A DNA stretch of 64,000 nt from Muraenolepis orangiensis (taxonomy: Eukaryota; Chordata; Actinopteri; Gadiformes; Muraenolepididae): NCBI GenBank assembly GCA_027704905.1, contig JANIIK010000508.1:1-64000 (forward strand), written 5' to 3'. Made by a program: the position numbers and the translations under genes. A model generated the notes under the pieces. The model was not told the origin of the DNA and did not search any database. It saw only the letters and a program-made list of their open reading frames with translations. Numbering within the stretch: the first letter of the stretch is position 1; each line of letters begins with the position of its first letter. Of the stretch, positions 1 through 9,970 are shown in pieces.

Positions 1-231
1 CCGGGCACTACAGAACCCAGGAGACAACACAATGACACAGAGCAGAGATGACAGGCATACCAGTTAAACATATAACATCTCTAAAACAATACTGCTATGG
101 TTCAATCAGTCATTAAAATAATATAGAACATTCATCCATTCAATCATTCATTCATTCATTCATTCATTCATCCATTCATTCCTTCATGGCAATGCATTCT
201 ATAGGAGAGGTCAAGACATTGGTAGTGAGCA

Positions 232-3191
232 TCAGGCAAAGCAGCTGCATGTGTGTACCAGGGTGTTTGTAATAGTGTCCTTGAAGGTGCGGGGGGAGAT
301 AAAGGTCTTCATTTTCAAGGTTTTTTGTATAATATTCCAGCTATCAGCTGCTGCAAACTGAACGGCGGAGCGGCCAAAGGATGTATGGGCTTTGGGGATC
401 TTTAGCAGGATGTTTGTAGCTGACCGGGTGTTGTGCGTCGGGGGTGGGCGGAGTTGCAGTAATTGTGTGAGGTAGAAGGGGGTGAGGCCTAGGAGTGTTT
501 TATAAACAAACATCAGCCAGTGGATGTTGCGCCTGGTCTCAAGAGAGGGCCAGTTAGCCAGAGAGTACAGATCACAGTGATGTGTCCTGTACGGGGCATT
601 GGTGGCGAAGCGGATGGCGGAGTGATACAGAACGTCTAAATGATCGAGAGCTCCTTTACACGCCGAGCGGTAGATGGTATCACCGTAGTCGAACAGAGGA
701 AGGACAGTCATCTGGACCAGAGAGAGTTTAGCAGATGAAGTGAATGAGGAGCGATTCCTATATAGAAAGCTGAGTCTAGCTTTAACCTTGGTCTGAATTT
801 TGGAGAGATGTTCTGAGAATGACAGATTACTGTCAATCCAAAATCCAAGGTATTTATAAGATTTAACTATTTCGAGGTCTCGGCCTTCGGCGGTCACAAT
901 AGTGCCAGTTTGGGAGGCACCACTGCGGCCAAGCCACATAATCTTGGTTTTAGTGGTGTTCAGGACCAGGCCAAGGGCAGAGAGATGTGACTGGATTCTC
1001 TGAAAACTATCCTGAAGAGTTTTCAGGACAGTATCTGGGGAAGGGCCAGCAGTGTACAGAATCGTGTCATCGGCATATAGGTGGATAGAGGAGTTGCCCA
1101 TTGATTTCTCCAAGTCATTTATATATATTGAGAATAGGATGGGTGCTAGGATAGAGCTTTGTGGTACTCCCTTAGAGATGGATAGGGGCTGTGTTATCAG
1201 ACTGTCAGATTTTACACACTGGGTGCGCATGGACAGGTAGTTTTCAAACCAGGCTATCGATTGGTTAGTGACACCAATGCATCTAAGCTTTCCCAGAAGC
1301 AGTAGGTGATCTACAGTGTCGAAGGCTTTGGCAAGATCGATGAAAATGGCAGCACAGTATTGTCTGGAGTCAAGGGCATTGATGATATCATTTAGGACTT
1401 TAAGAGTTGCCGTCTCACACCCATGACCTGCACGGAACCCAGACTGCATGTCAGATAGTATGTTGTAAGTCTTCAGAAACCATGTTAGCTGTTTGCAAAC
1501 TAACTTTTCTAACACTTTCGCTATACAGAGTAGAATGGATATTGGACGATAGCAGTTGGGGTCAGCATGGTTTCCCCCTTTAAACAAAGGTTGCACTGAG
1601 GCTGCCTTCCAGGCAGAAGGTAGCACTGCTGTCTGTATGGACAGATTACAAAGGTGGGAGATAGCTTCTGCAATAATTGGGGCTGCAACTTTAAAAAAGA
1701 AGGGGTCTAGCCCATCAAGACCTGCAGGTTTGTTGGGGTCAAGTTTAATAAGGACCTCCAGCACATCGTCCTCAATAATTTCCTGCAGGCAGAAGCTGTG
1801 ACATGGGGCTACGCTAGAGGGGCTGGGTGGCGGAGTGTTGGTGGGGGGCTTAGGAGGCGCTAAAGAGTCAAATAGGTTCCCACATTTAACAAAGTGCTGG
1901 TTAAAGAGCTCTGCTATGCGCTCATTACCGGTGACGACTGTGTCCTCAATAACGAGGGAGTTAGGGAGATGAGAGGATGGGGGTTTATTCTCCATCTCTT
2001 TCACTGTTTTCCAGATTGTCCTTGGATTGGATCCACAGAGGTTGAATTGATTATGGAAGTAATCAACCTTGGCTTTGCGGATAGCCTGTATAGACTTATT
2101 TCTAATTTTCCTGAATGATAGCCAATCGTCGTGGGATTTTGAGTGACGAGCCCTGCGCCAGGTGGAGTTCTTGAGGTGAAGCAGTTCAGCTAAATCTCGG
2201 TTGAACCAAGGACTGCATCGGCTTTTTAAACTCATTTTTTTATGGGAGCGTGTTTATTGATTACCATACCAAAGGAGTCATAAAAGAAGGACCATGCAGC
2301 ATCGATGTCAGGGATCAAACTAATTCTGTCCCACCTGATAGCAGCCAGGTCGTAGAGGAAGGCTTGTTCATCGAAATGTTTCAGTATTCGCCTGTGAGTG
2401 GTAAGAACTGGCTGTTTAATTGTGCCGCCATTACGAATGCAGCCAATAAGACAGTGGTCACTGAGATCGCTACAGAAGACGCCAGTTTTGTACCTGTCAG
2501 GGTTATTTGTGAGGATGACATCAAGGAGGGTGGCTTTTTCTGGATTTTTGGTGTCATACCGTGTAGGAGTAAGGATAATCTGCGAGAGATTAAGAGAGTC
2601 CCATTGTTTTTGGACCTGCGCAGGAGGGTTGAGCATGTCCCAGTTTAGATCCCCCAGAAGCACAAACTCAGAATGAGTGTGGGGTGCCAGGAGGGTGCTG
2701 AGAGCAGGTAGGGTACATACTGGGACAGAGGGTGGGCGATAGCAGCCAGCGACTGTCAGTGTAGAGCTATTTGCCAGTTTAATGTTTACGATAAGTAGGT
2801 CAAATTGTTTGGAGACAGATTTACTAGTGGCGATAGAACACTGGAGGTGTTGCTTTGTGAATATAACTACTCCACCCGCTTTAGATGATCTATCCTGCCT
2901 AAACACATTATAACCAGCGATGCCGATGTCAGAGTCTGGGATATTCTTCTTCAGCCAAGACTCAGTGATGACAAGTACCTCCGGATTTGAGCTGTGAACG
3001 AGTACTTTTATCTGGTCAATTTTTGGCAGTAAGCTTCTAGCATTTACATGTAGAAAACCTGAAGCTTTACGAGAGCAGAAGTCAGGGAAACTCAGATCAT
3101 TGTGACAAAGATTGACATCAGGGCATAGGTCAGAACTAGGGCTACATACAATAGAAGGTCCAGGATGAACATGCACATTGCCCGATATCAT
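232..3191 (-). pseudogene. LINE ORF2 (endonuclease + reverse transcriptase), frameshifted
   Basis: The first part (3191-2232) is an APE-like endonuclease with the LHVNARSL start, VITESW, LLGDLNWD and LSDHCLI signatures. The second part (2235-232) is a reverse transcriptase with YRPISIL, FIDLAKAFDTVDH (motif A) and LYADDTILY (motif C). The two parts overlap by 4 nt at 2232-2235, where the minus strand has a run of seven A. One A fewer than needed for a continuous frame explains the break, so a single ORF2 was disrupted by a 1-nt deletion. Motif B reads GVPQSSILAP, whereas the sister copy at 27826-29526 has GVPQG, so the normally conserved glycine is also changed. The copy is therefore probably dead. 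Confidence 0.88.
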
Positions 3192-3205
3192 CAGTAGTAA
3201 TACAA

Positions 3206-3562
3206 TCAGAGCACGGCCAAGAGCTCACAATGCCTAGTTTGTTTTGTGCGCACATTGACAGTGGAATGTAGCGTAATCATCTTGTCTAGAGACCTCATAA
3301 TCACACATGATAGTAGTGGCATGGTGTCAGAGTTTATGTTTGGCGTTAGCCCAAGAGACCTGAATATCAGCAATGAGTCATAGTCTCTGCCTACTGTATG
3401 GATACAGTTAGTTACGCAGGTGGGCAGCACTGCTGATGTTAAGTGCGTCGGTTCACATTTGTTATGCGCAGGAGGGGGTAGGGACGCGACGAATAACGCA
3501 AGGAAAAAGCAGTACAGTTTGGGATTAGCCATTGTTAGTCCAGTGAAGGTAGGAAGCAGCAC
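3206..3562 (-). CDS. 5' open frame of LINE copy A, function unknown
   Basis: This 118-codon frame lies directly upstream of the endonuclease frame, in a different frame and ending 15 nt before the endonuclease ATG. It has a hydrophobic start (about residues 10-30, starting MANPKLYCFF) and several cysteines, resembling a short leader. A third frame running through the gap continues into the endonuclease ORF and contains a leucine-rich stretch just before the PGP motif. It may simply be the 5' UTR or the N-terminal part of the LINE protein. I do not recognise a domain. Confidence 0.35.
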   Translation of the reverse strand: MLLPTFTGLTMANPKLYCFFLALFVASLPPPAHNKCEPTHLTSAVLPTCVTNCIHTVGRDYDSLLIFRSLGLTPNINSDTMPLLSCVIMRSLDKMITLHSTVNVRTKQTRHCELLAVL

Positions 3563-3639
3563 TCACCCAGAGGTCAACAGTCCTGGTATCAGTATATAAT
3601 ATCGATTGTTCGTGGTTATCCGGAGCTTAGCAGTCTGTA

Positions 3640-3800
3640 GTCCAGCAAGCTAACTGGTTGGTTAGCTAGCAGGTAGCTAGCAGGTAGCTAGCAGCAGGGC
3701 AGGTGGAACCAGGCCTCAGCTAGCACACCAGAGCAGGTGGAAGCAGTCCTCAGCTACAGCAGCACAGCAGAGCAGACCAGGTGAGAGCACGGTGCTACTC
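3640..3800. repeat. Short TAGC/GCAG-rich repeats
   Basis: The stretch contains repeated GCTAGCAGGTA units and two CAGCAGAGCAG-type runs, just upstream (in LINE sense) of the LINE 5' frame. It may be the LINE 5' UTR or the local insertion site. No coding potential is seen. Confidence 0.5.
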
Positions 3801-3849
3801 CCATCGTGATTTCAATCAATCTCTTGAGATTTTTCTCCCGTTCAATCAT

Positions 3850-3922
3850 AGCCGGGTAGCTCAGTTGGTTAGAGCGTGGTGCTAATAACGCCAAGGTCAC
3901 GGGTTCGACCCCTGTACAGGCC
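3850..3922 (+). tRNA. tRNA-Ile(AAT)-like, probable pseudogene
   Basis: A 73-nt tRNA-shaped sequence has the A box TAGCTCAGTTGG, anticodon loop CTAATAA (anticodon AAT at 3884-3886) and B box GGTTCGACCCC. It closely follows the eukaryotic tRNA-Ile(AAT) consensus. The T stem pairs with one G-U. The acceptor stem has three mismatches (positions 1/72, 5/68 and 7/66), which a functional tRNA would not tolerate well. No T-run terminator follows immediately. It is likely a decayed tRNA gene or the head of a tRNA-derived repeat. Confidence 0.65.
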
Positions 3923-3933
3923 ACAGTGCAGGG

Positions 3934-4600
3934 ATGATGGAGAGTGTGCTTCTGGATCTAGGGATAGACATTAGTGATTGCAGGGGGCAAGGGTATGATA
4001 ATGGGGCCAATATGTCAGGGAAAATCAAGGGAGTCCAAGCCCAAATACTGAAAAAGAATAATCTTGCTACTTTCTCACCTTGTGCCTCCCACACGTTGAA
4101 TCTGGTAGGCGTGCATGCTGCAGAATCGAGCCCTGAAGTGTCCAACTTTTTTGGTTACATTAACCGCCTCTACACATTTGTAAGTGCCAGTCCATCTCGT
4201 TGGTCTATATACAAAAATAAAACAGGTTGCTCTGTACATAGGCTATCTGACACTCGCTGGAGTGCGAGAATTGATGCTGTGAAACCTGTAGCAAAGCACC
4301 TACCTGGTGTCATTGAAGCCCATGCTACCATACTGAGCTCATGCAGTCTCACAGCTGAGGCCAGATCTGAAGCTGTTGGCCTGAGGAACTACCTCATGTA
4401 ATTTGATGCCATTGTCCTTCTCACCATTTGGGTGAAAGTATTGCAATCTATTGATGACAGAAATGTGATACTCAGTCAGGGAAAATCTCAATAGAGGTTG
4501 AGGCAGGTAATGTTGCTGCACTAAGAGATGAGATGCAGACTCTCAGAAATGGATGGGATGCTATTCTGTCTGAGGCATCAATGGAAGCTAAGGAAATGGA
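3934..4600 (+). pseudogene. hAT-type (ZMYM1/DUF4371-like) transposase fragment
   Basis: The open part (3934-4401, 155 codons) has motifs typical of fish hAT transposases of the ZMYM1-like group: GQGYDNGANMSG, CASHTLNLV and DTRWSARIDAV. These cover the central RNase-H-like catalytic region. The frame is closed by TAA at 4399-4401, but homologous-looking sequence continues in the same frame (FDAIVLLTIW) and then shifts near 4490. The N-terminal BED finger and the C-terminal dimerisation region are absent. The fragment is cut on the right at about 4603 by the Tx1-like element. Confidence 0.75.
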
Positions 4601-4638
4601 GGTTTGTGTGAAAGTGTGTGAGTGCATAGGACAGATAC

Positions 4639-6587
4639 AATGGCAACCGGACCCGGACAACCCCACGACAACCCCCAGAATGCGGACAACGGTACGGAGA
4701 GAGCGGAGGAGGACACAACGAGCTGAAGAGCGTTGAGGCTACTGGTGGAGCTGGAGGAGAACGCTGCAGTGAGCGTCAATGAGCTCCTGAAGGCGATACA
4801 AGACGGTTGCGGGCGGGCCCGCGGAGCCAGGCAAGTGGGTAACCACTACGAGATCACCATGGAGGACGTACATGGTAGGGGAAGGCTGATGGATGGGGTG
4901 AAGTGGGGGAATGTGGAGATAGTAGGCAGGGAGCTCAACCGCAGGGAGGTGGTGGTGTCCTTCATGGGGCTCCCTGTCTACTTGCCGGATGGGGAGATTG
5001 TGGAGAAGTTGGAGGGGTGGGGGTGAGGCCGGTGAGGCCCAGAAGGAGAAAGGCATGGCCGGGGACCAGGGTATACGATGGGACCCGTATAGCCCACGTA
5101 GCATTCGGTAAGGAAGTGAAGTCCCTGCCGTACTCGGTACGATTTGAGACGGCAGCAGGGCCAGGGTATTTCAGGGTAATACACGATAATCAGATAAGAC
5201 TGTTTAGGCAGTGTATGCAGCCAGGGCACATCCTAAGGGAGTGCCCATAATTCATCTGCTTTCATTGCTGGGCCCAGGGGCATTACGCAAGAGATTGTGT
5301 GCAACGGAGGGGGCTAATACGAAGGCTAATGCTAAGGGTGGTAGACAAGGGCCAGAGGAGCAAGAAAACTCCAAAGATGGCCGACGGGAGGACGTAAACA
5401 TCGCGAGAGTTGGTGACGCGGATGACGCGGGCCAACCGCAAAATGGCGGAGGCCCTGACGGAGGAGAGGGGCGTGGCCAAGCGCAAAATGGCGGCGGAGC
5501 ATAGGGAGGAGCCACGGACCATGCGGCTGATCGTGGGGGAGACGTGGAGGTGGAGGAGGTGATGGACACAGACGGCGGGGAGGAGCAGAGAACGGAGGAT
5601 ACAGACGGCGAGGAGAGCGAAGGTGAATGGGACGACGAGGACGACGAGGAAGGAGACGAGACAGAGAGCATGGAGGAGGCTGCGGACCAAGATGGCGATC
5701 CCCAGGAGAGAGAGGAGGTGGTGGAGATCGCCCCTGTGGTCCAACGAGAGCAGGAAGGCGGGCGAAAGGAGGCGGTGGAGAGCGCCCCCAAGATCCATGG
5801 AGAAGGGGACGGCGGGAGTAAGGACGACGGTGCGGGTGTATGCAGCACGGTGAAGGTGGAGGAGGGTTCCTCCACCACATGGGGGAAGGAAGGAGGCACT
5901 GGCGCCAGGGGAAGGATCCGTATGGCGCACACACGGGCCTACACGGCCATGGAGGCCATGGGGGCCAAGGCGGGAAAGGTCGAGGTTATTTCGAGGGCCA
6001 AGGACAACAATAATGCCGGCGCCAGCACCAGCGCCAGCGGCGGGAGGAGGCAGGTGGACAAAGGAGCCAGCAACAAAGGCGGTGGGGAGCACGAGAAAGA
6101 CAATGGAGGCATGGTGGTGGACAATAAGAGGGGTAAGGCTGTGGGGGGCTCCGATGTTATTGTGGGGAAGGGGGAGGTTGCAAGGGTGATGGTGAAATGT
6201 ATTGTGAGTAAGGAGGATGTTGGGGAGGGGGACATGTATTCGGGGGCGAGTGTGGGGAGGGTGGAGATGGGGAAAGTGCGTGGGGGTAAGGCTGTGGGGG
6301 GTACCGATGGTATTGTGGGGGAGGGGGATGTTACAGGGGTGACGGGGAAATGTATTGTGAGTAAGGAGGATGTGGGGGGTGCTATAGGTGTTGAAGGTGG
6401 TACAGGGGGAAACGTTGTTATGGAGGAGGATGTGGGGGAGGTGGACATGCAGTCAGGGGCTAGTATGGGTAGTATGGGGAGCGAGGACATGGAGAGGGAC
6501 TGTTGGGAGGCGCTCACATTAAGGAAGAATGGGGGGAAGAGGGTGGGGACGGCGAGGGCGAAGAAGGGGGATAAGCGACTGAGGTAG
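4639..6587 (+). pseudogene. ORF1 (zinc-knuckle nucleic-acid-binding protein), broken
   Basis: The start ATG at 4639 (MATGPGQPHDN) matches the MANGPGQP start of the other copies. The frame stops after about 24 codons at a TGA, is picked up at 4733, shifts again near 5026, and runs from about 5544 to the stop at 6585-6587. The N-terminal half keeps the conserved REVVVSFMGLPVY block. The first CCHC knuckle (CMQPGHILREC) lacks one frame-preserving context and the second region is interrupted. The C-terminal half is acidic, then Gly/Lys-rich, with the family motif HTRAYTAMEA and about two copies of a roughly 30-residue GKAVG-SDVIVG repeat. It is not translatable as one protein. Confidence 0.8.
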
Positions 6588-6940
6588 TGGACGTGAGGTT
6601 GGGTTGTGTAGCATGGGAGGTAATGGCATTAATTGGTTCATGGTGTGTGTTATATGGTATATGTGGGGTTGAGGGGTGATGTGTGCTATGATATGGTATG
6701 GTCGGTGGTTAATGTGTAAATGTATATGTTTGGTGTGTGGGGTGGAGGAGGGTTTTGGTTTTTTGTCCCTCTTGTGCCCCATTGTGTGTTGTCCCCCCCT
6801 TCCCCTTTTCCCTTGTCTAGATAGCCCCGGGGAGGGGAGGGAGGGAGGGGGCTATGGGATTGTTGAGGTGTTAGTGTTGGTGTTGTAAATATAGAAGACC
6901 GTATATATAATTTTTATAATAAAAACAAAACAAAAAAAAC
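6588..6940 (+). other. 3' UTR and A-rich tail of ORF1-only copy 1
   Basis: The stretch is G/T-rich and shares length and sequence with the copy 3 3' UTR (23606-23996), including the GGGGAGGGGAGGGAGGG tract and a TATATAA-rich end. It finishes with an A-rich tail (about 6920-6940). The poly-A-like tail directly against target DNA is the expected 3' junction of target-primed reverse transcription. Confidence 0.7.
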
Positions 6941-7032
6941 ACGCCCGATCTCGTCTGATCTCAGAAGCTAAGCAGGGTCGGGCCTGGTTAGTACTTGGAT
7001 GGGAGACCGCCTGATACCAGGTGCTGTAAGCT
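6941..7032 (+). rRNA. 5S rRNA gene, 3' fragment (about nt 25 to end)
   Basis: The sequence starts ACGCCCGATCTCGTCTGATC and runs to GTGCTGTAAGCTT, matching vertebrate 5S rRNA from about nucleotide 25 onward. The internal control region (boxes A, IE and C) is within it, and a TTTT terminator follows. Three or so bases are missing in the GCCTGGGAATACC segment (here GCCTGATACC). The first about 24 nt are replaced by the retroelement tail, so this is not a functional 5S gene. Confidence 0.9.
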
Positions 7033-7734
7033 TTTCCTTTTTCAACGCTACACTACTTCATATCCTCCACATGCCTAGCGTCACGTGTTCTTTACCACCA
7101 ACCGCCCGTGACAAAGCAAAGCCAAACAGACAAAGCTTTTTCTTTTTCAACGCTACACTACTTCATATCCTCCACATGCCTAGCGTCACGTGTTCTTTAC
7201 CACCAACCGATTGTGACAAAGCAACACGCATAGACTACAACAACAACTTCGCTCCAAACTCTTTTCATCAAACATGACGACAGAGCACTCAGCTCGCCAA
7301 CAGGGGGCAGCAGAGAGCTGTTGGAAGCTCAGTGAAGGGACACACGCTACTGTAGCCCGCTGTCCGCTTACTGTTAGACCTGCTCACCACCAAACTGTTG
7401 CCCCTTTGCCATACAACTCGTTTCACTTAGCAGCACCGTACCATAGAGAGAACAGAGGGGCGTACAGCATTGTCTGCACACGCAGCGCAACGAGAACATC
7501 GCGGAGACGTTGAGGATTCAAGGTATGCGCACGCGTGTGTGCGTGTGTGTGTGTGTGCATATGTGCGCGCGTGTTGTGTTATTGGTTGCACAAATGGGTT
7601 TCTAGTATACGGATCCTGAGGAATCCAGAACGAGAAACAAAGTGAGAGGCCTGGATACATGCAATTCCTACAAAATAACTGGGAGCCTTCGGGTCACTTC
7701 TCGCGACTCAAGATTCCAATAACACAACACGCGC
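7033..7734 (+). repeat. 5S rDNA spacer (NTS), copy 1, plus orientation
   Basis: This sequence directly follows the 5S 3' end and recurs at 21600-23510 and 29527-30159 in reverse orientation. It begins with a 105-bp tandem duplication (CAACGCTACACTACTTCAT unit at 7043 and again at 7148), then contains a GT/CA-rich microsatellite near 7530-7570. It ends in TCGCGACTCAAGATTCC against an inverted retroelement. Small open frames in it are repeated with the DNA and are not credible genes. Confidence 0.8.
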
Positions 7735-8340
7735 GTACCATAACACACACCCTTTACCATTACCCTTAATCCCACCACCATTTTGCATAGTTACATCATC
7801 ACCCACCATCCATCACATAGCACATGACATAGCACACTGCGTTTACATTTCCCCTTGCCCCACACCACCATTTTGTATCACACACCCCCAGTATTTACCG
7901 TTACCCTTACACTATTATATACTCCACGCAATCCACCATATACCTCTTACACCCCTATATAGACCACAAAGCACACTCCACCATGCGCGTTTTATCCAAG
8001 CTGCCCTACCACACACCCACCGTCACGTAACACATATCGTCACTCACAACCCTAACCATTACCCTACTATATTATATACTCCACACAGTCCACCATCTAC
8101 CTATTACCACCCTATATAGACTACAAAGCACACTCCACCATGTGGATCTTTACCTTACTACCCTATCACACACCGTGACACACGGTAACGCGCGATAACG
8201 CACACACACGCCACCGTCACATAACACACAACATTTTACCAGATACCATTAATCACAACACCCCTCACATATCACACAACACACGCCGATTGCCCATTAC
8301 CATTCGCCTATTTCTATGGCCCGCACACCCACGTACAGTG
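7735..8340 (-). other. 3' UTR of ORF1-only copy 2 with tandem duplication
   Basis: Two copies of a roughly 180-bp unit are visible (7940-8010 and 8080-8150 both contain the block CTCCACCATG preceded by the CTATATAGAC/CTACAAAGCAC region on the plus strand). No open frame is shared with ORF2. The unit is rich in CACCATTTTG and TTACCCTTA words. Confidence 0.55.
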
Positions 8341-9864
8341 TTACAAAGCCTTTCCTCTCCCCCTCCCTTTGTCACCACCACCACCCCCCGCAGTAGCCCC
8401 GGTCCCAGTTTCAGGCTTACCCGGTTTATTTCCCTCTCCCGTGCCTCCACTGCTTTGACGAATGTCCGTCTTTGAGCCTCCACCGCTTGCCCGGCCTCCT
8501 CCGTCGGTAGCGCTGGTGTTGCTCCCGGTTCTCTGCCCACCAATAGGGCCCCCACCCCGCTCTTTGGCCCCCTTGGCCTCCATGGCCGTGTAGGCCCTCG
8601 TGTGGGCCACACGGACCTTTGTTCCCCCGCCAGCGTTCGCCATTCGTTGTTCTTTTGGCTCGTCCTCCATGCCTTTCCGCCCGCCTTTCGACTCTCCCTG
8701 CACGTTAGGGGCGATCTCCTCCGCCTCACCCCCCTCGCTGGGGTCGCCATCATGCTCCTCCTTCATGCTCTCCACCTCGTCGCGATCGTCGCTGTCGTCG
8801 TCCTCCTCGCTGCCATCCTCGTCGTTCTCCTCACCACCTCCGTCGTTCTCCGCCACCTCCTCCGCCACCGTCTCTGCCTCTCCGCCTGCGTCACGGTCCG
8901 CTGTGCCGTCATCGACTCCTCCCCCTGTCTCGCCACCGATTGGTGGTTGGTCCCGCCCCTCTCCACCGCGTGACTCTCCACCGCCTCCCGTCACCGTCGC
9001 GTCATCGTCGTCGCCAGCCCTCGTGTTGTTCTGGTCCTCTCGGCGGCCATTTTTGTAGTTTTTCTCCCCTCTGCGGCCCTGCTCTGAATCACCCGACTCA
9101 GAACTAGTCTCAACCTCACAGTCGCGGGCAAAATGGCCCTGTTTCCCACACTGGTAGCATTTGAAGCCAGGACAATCTTTAAAGATGTGCCCTGGCTTCG
9201 TGCACAGCCTACACAGCCGCACTTGTAGGTCATGTATGACCCGGAAGTAGTCCGGGCCCAGCGCCGTCTCGAATATCGTAGAGTACGGCAAGGACTTCAC
9301 GTCCTCACTGAACTCGACCCGGACTATCCGGGTCCCGTCATAGGCATCTATTTTCGTCCACTTCTTCCTCCTGATGGGCCCGATCTGCTTCACCCCCCAC
9401 CCCTCCAGCTTCCTGGTGATCACGTCATCCAACACATAGACCGGGAGCGCCATGAAGGACACCACCTCCACCCTGTGCCCGAGCTCCCGGCCTACATAGA
9501 CCACCCCATCGCACTTTATCCCTTTCATTAGTTTCACCTTCCCCTCCTTATCCCCCATAGTCACCTCGTAGTCCCAACCACTAGACCCTCTAACCCTCGC
9601 CTCTCTTATTCCCAAAACCGCCCCGCACCCCTTCTGAATGTGTGTCACCACCCTCACCACGCCGGTTGGTTCCCCTGACAGGCTCTTCCCGCTAACGTTG
9701 ACCCACACCGTCAACTCTCTCCAACTCACCCCCTCCTCTCCCTCCACTCCCTCCTTCTCTCTCCGTGCTTTCTCCATGCCATTATCCGTGGTTATTGGGC
9801 TGTCTGGGGCTGTCCTGGGCCTCTTCGCCGTGCGTTCCGTCATGTCTCCTTCTCCACCAAACAC
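8341..9864 (-). CDS. ORF1 protein with two CCHC zinc knuckles
   Basis: A 507-codon uninterrupted ORF1 is present; a second in-frame ATG at codon 8 (MTERTAKRPRT) is an equally plausible start. Residues about 60-200 form the conserved N-terminal domain (VEVVSFMALPVYVLDD; DVKSLPYS). Two perfect CX2CX4HX4C knuckles follow (CRLCTKPGHIFKDC and CYQCGKQGHFARDC), typical of nucleic-acid-binding ORF1 proteins of Tx1-like elements. An Asp/Glu/Gly-rich low-complexity stretch comes next, then the family motif VAHTRAYTAMEAKGAK and a Gly/Lys tail. By family knowledge it should bind element RNA and act as a nucleic-acid chaperone. It is the only uninterrupted ORF1 in the window and so the best candidate for a recently functional protein. 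Confidence 0.82.
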   Translation of the reverse strand: MFGGEGDMTERTAKRPRTAPDSPITTDNGMEKARREKEGVEGEEGVSWRELTVWVNVSGKSLSGEPTGVVRVVTHIQKGCGAVLGIREARVRGSSGWDYEVTMGDKEGKVKLMKGIKCDGVVYVGRELGHRVEVVSFMALPVYVLDDVITRKLEGWGVKQIGPIRRKKWTKIDAYDGTRIVRVEFSEDVKSLPYSTIFETALGPDYFRVIHDLQVRLCRLCTKPGHIFKDCPGFKCYQCGKQGHFARDCEVETSSESGDSEQGRRGEKNYKNGRREDQNNTRAGDDDDATVTGGGGESRGGEGRDQPPIGGETGGGVDDGTADRDAGGEAETVAEEVAENDGGGEENDEDGSEEDDDSDDRDEVESMKEEHDGDPSEGGEAEEIAPNVQGESKGGRKGMEDEPKEQRMANAGGGTKVRVAHTRAYTAMEAKGAKERGGGPIGGQRTGSNTSATDGGGRASGGGSKTDIRQSSGGTGEGNKPGKPETGTGATAGGGGGDKGRGRGKAL

Positions 9865-9940
9865 TCCTCTGCTGCTCCCTCTGCGTCGCTAATTGGCCAA
9901 TTGGCCACACCTGCTGCTGCTGATCGCACCTGCTCTCACT

Positions 9941-9970
9941 GGGCGTGTTCAGGGTGGTATGGCTGTAAGC
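9941..9970 (-). rRNA. 5S rRNA gene, 5' fragment (30 nt)
   Basis: On the minus strand the sequence begins GCTTACAGCCATACCACC and runs on through GAACACGCCC, i.e. the first 30 nt of 5S rRNA. It then changes abruptly to element sequence (AGTGAGAGCAGG). The ACACGCCC at its end is the same word that begins the 5S 3' fragments after the tails of other copies, consistent with an about 8-bp target duplication. Confidence 0.85.

Larger units (their letters stand above)
1..3562 (-). mobile_element. Jockey-group (CR1/L2-like) LINE, copy A
   Basis: This is a non-LTR retrotransposon read on the minus strand: upstream ORF, endonuclease, reverse transcriptase, then a 3' UTR that runs off the window start. 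The 3' UTR (1-231) contains an ATTC/ATGA-type microsatellite near 137-184. The same sequence occurs a second time at 27455-29526 with very few differences, so both are recent copies of one family. The organisation (APE-type endonuclease plus a YADD reverse transcriptase) places it in the jockey/CR1/L2 group. I cannot fix the exact family without a repeat library. Confidence 0.9.
4603..6940 (+). mobile_element. 5S-targeted Tx1-clade retroelement, ORF1-only copy 1 (5' truncated)
   Basis: This unit has a short 5' leader shared with the copies at 18.3 kb and 25.5 kb, a broken ORF1, a 353-bp 3' UTR and an A-rich tail ending at 6940. The tail is joined directly to the 3' part of a 5S rRNA gene (6941-7032). 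No endonuclease or reverse transcriptase lies between the ORF1 stop and the tail. The 5' end abuts hAT sequence, not a 5S 5' fragment, so it is 5' truncated or rearranged. The 3' UTR matches that of copy 3 (23606-23996). Confidence 0.85.
7735..9940 (-). mobile_element. 5S-targeted Tx1-clade retroelement, ORF1-only copy 2
   Basis: On the minus strand the element starts at 9940, immediately after 30 nt of 5S rRNA (9941-9970), and carries a short 5' UTR, an intact-looking ORF1 and about 600 bp of 3' UTR. No ORF2 is present. The protein is clearly diverged from the other three copies, so it represents a distinct subfamily. The 3' end does not show an A-tail plus 5S 3' half. Instead it meets an oppositely oriented 5S spacer at about 7720-7735, so the 3' junction is rearranged. 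Confidence 0.82.

Noticed and set aside
3850..3922. Functional tRNA-Ile gene
   Set aside because: Three acceptor-stem mismatches and no immediate T-run terminator.
5252..6092. Long antisense proline/serine-rich frames opposite ORF1 (also at 16973-17609 and 24105-25341)
   Set aside because: Shadow frames caused by GC-rich, Gly/Glu-coding ORF1 sequence on the other strand.
6941..7032. Functional 5S rRNA gene
   Set aside because: The first about 24 nt are replaced by a retroelement tail and three bases are missing near the 3' side.
7274..7513. Conserved 79-codon frame starting MTTEHSARQQ that recurs near 23033-23272 and 29670-29987
   Set aside because: It lies in 5S spacer DNA that is itself repeated. 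The changes include frame-altering length differences, and no domain is visible.
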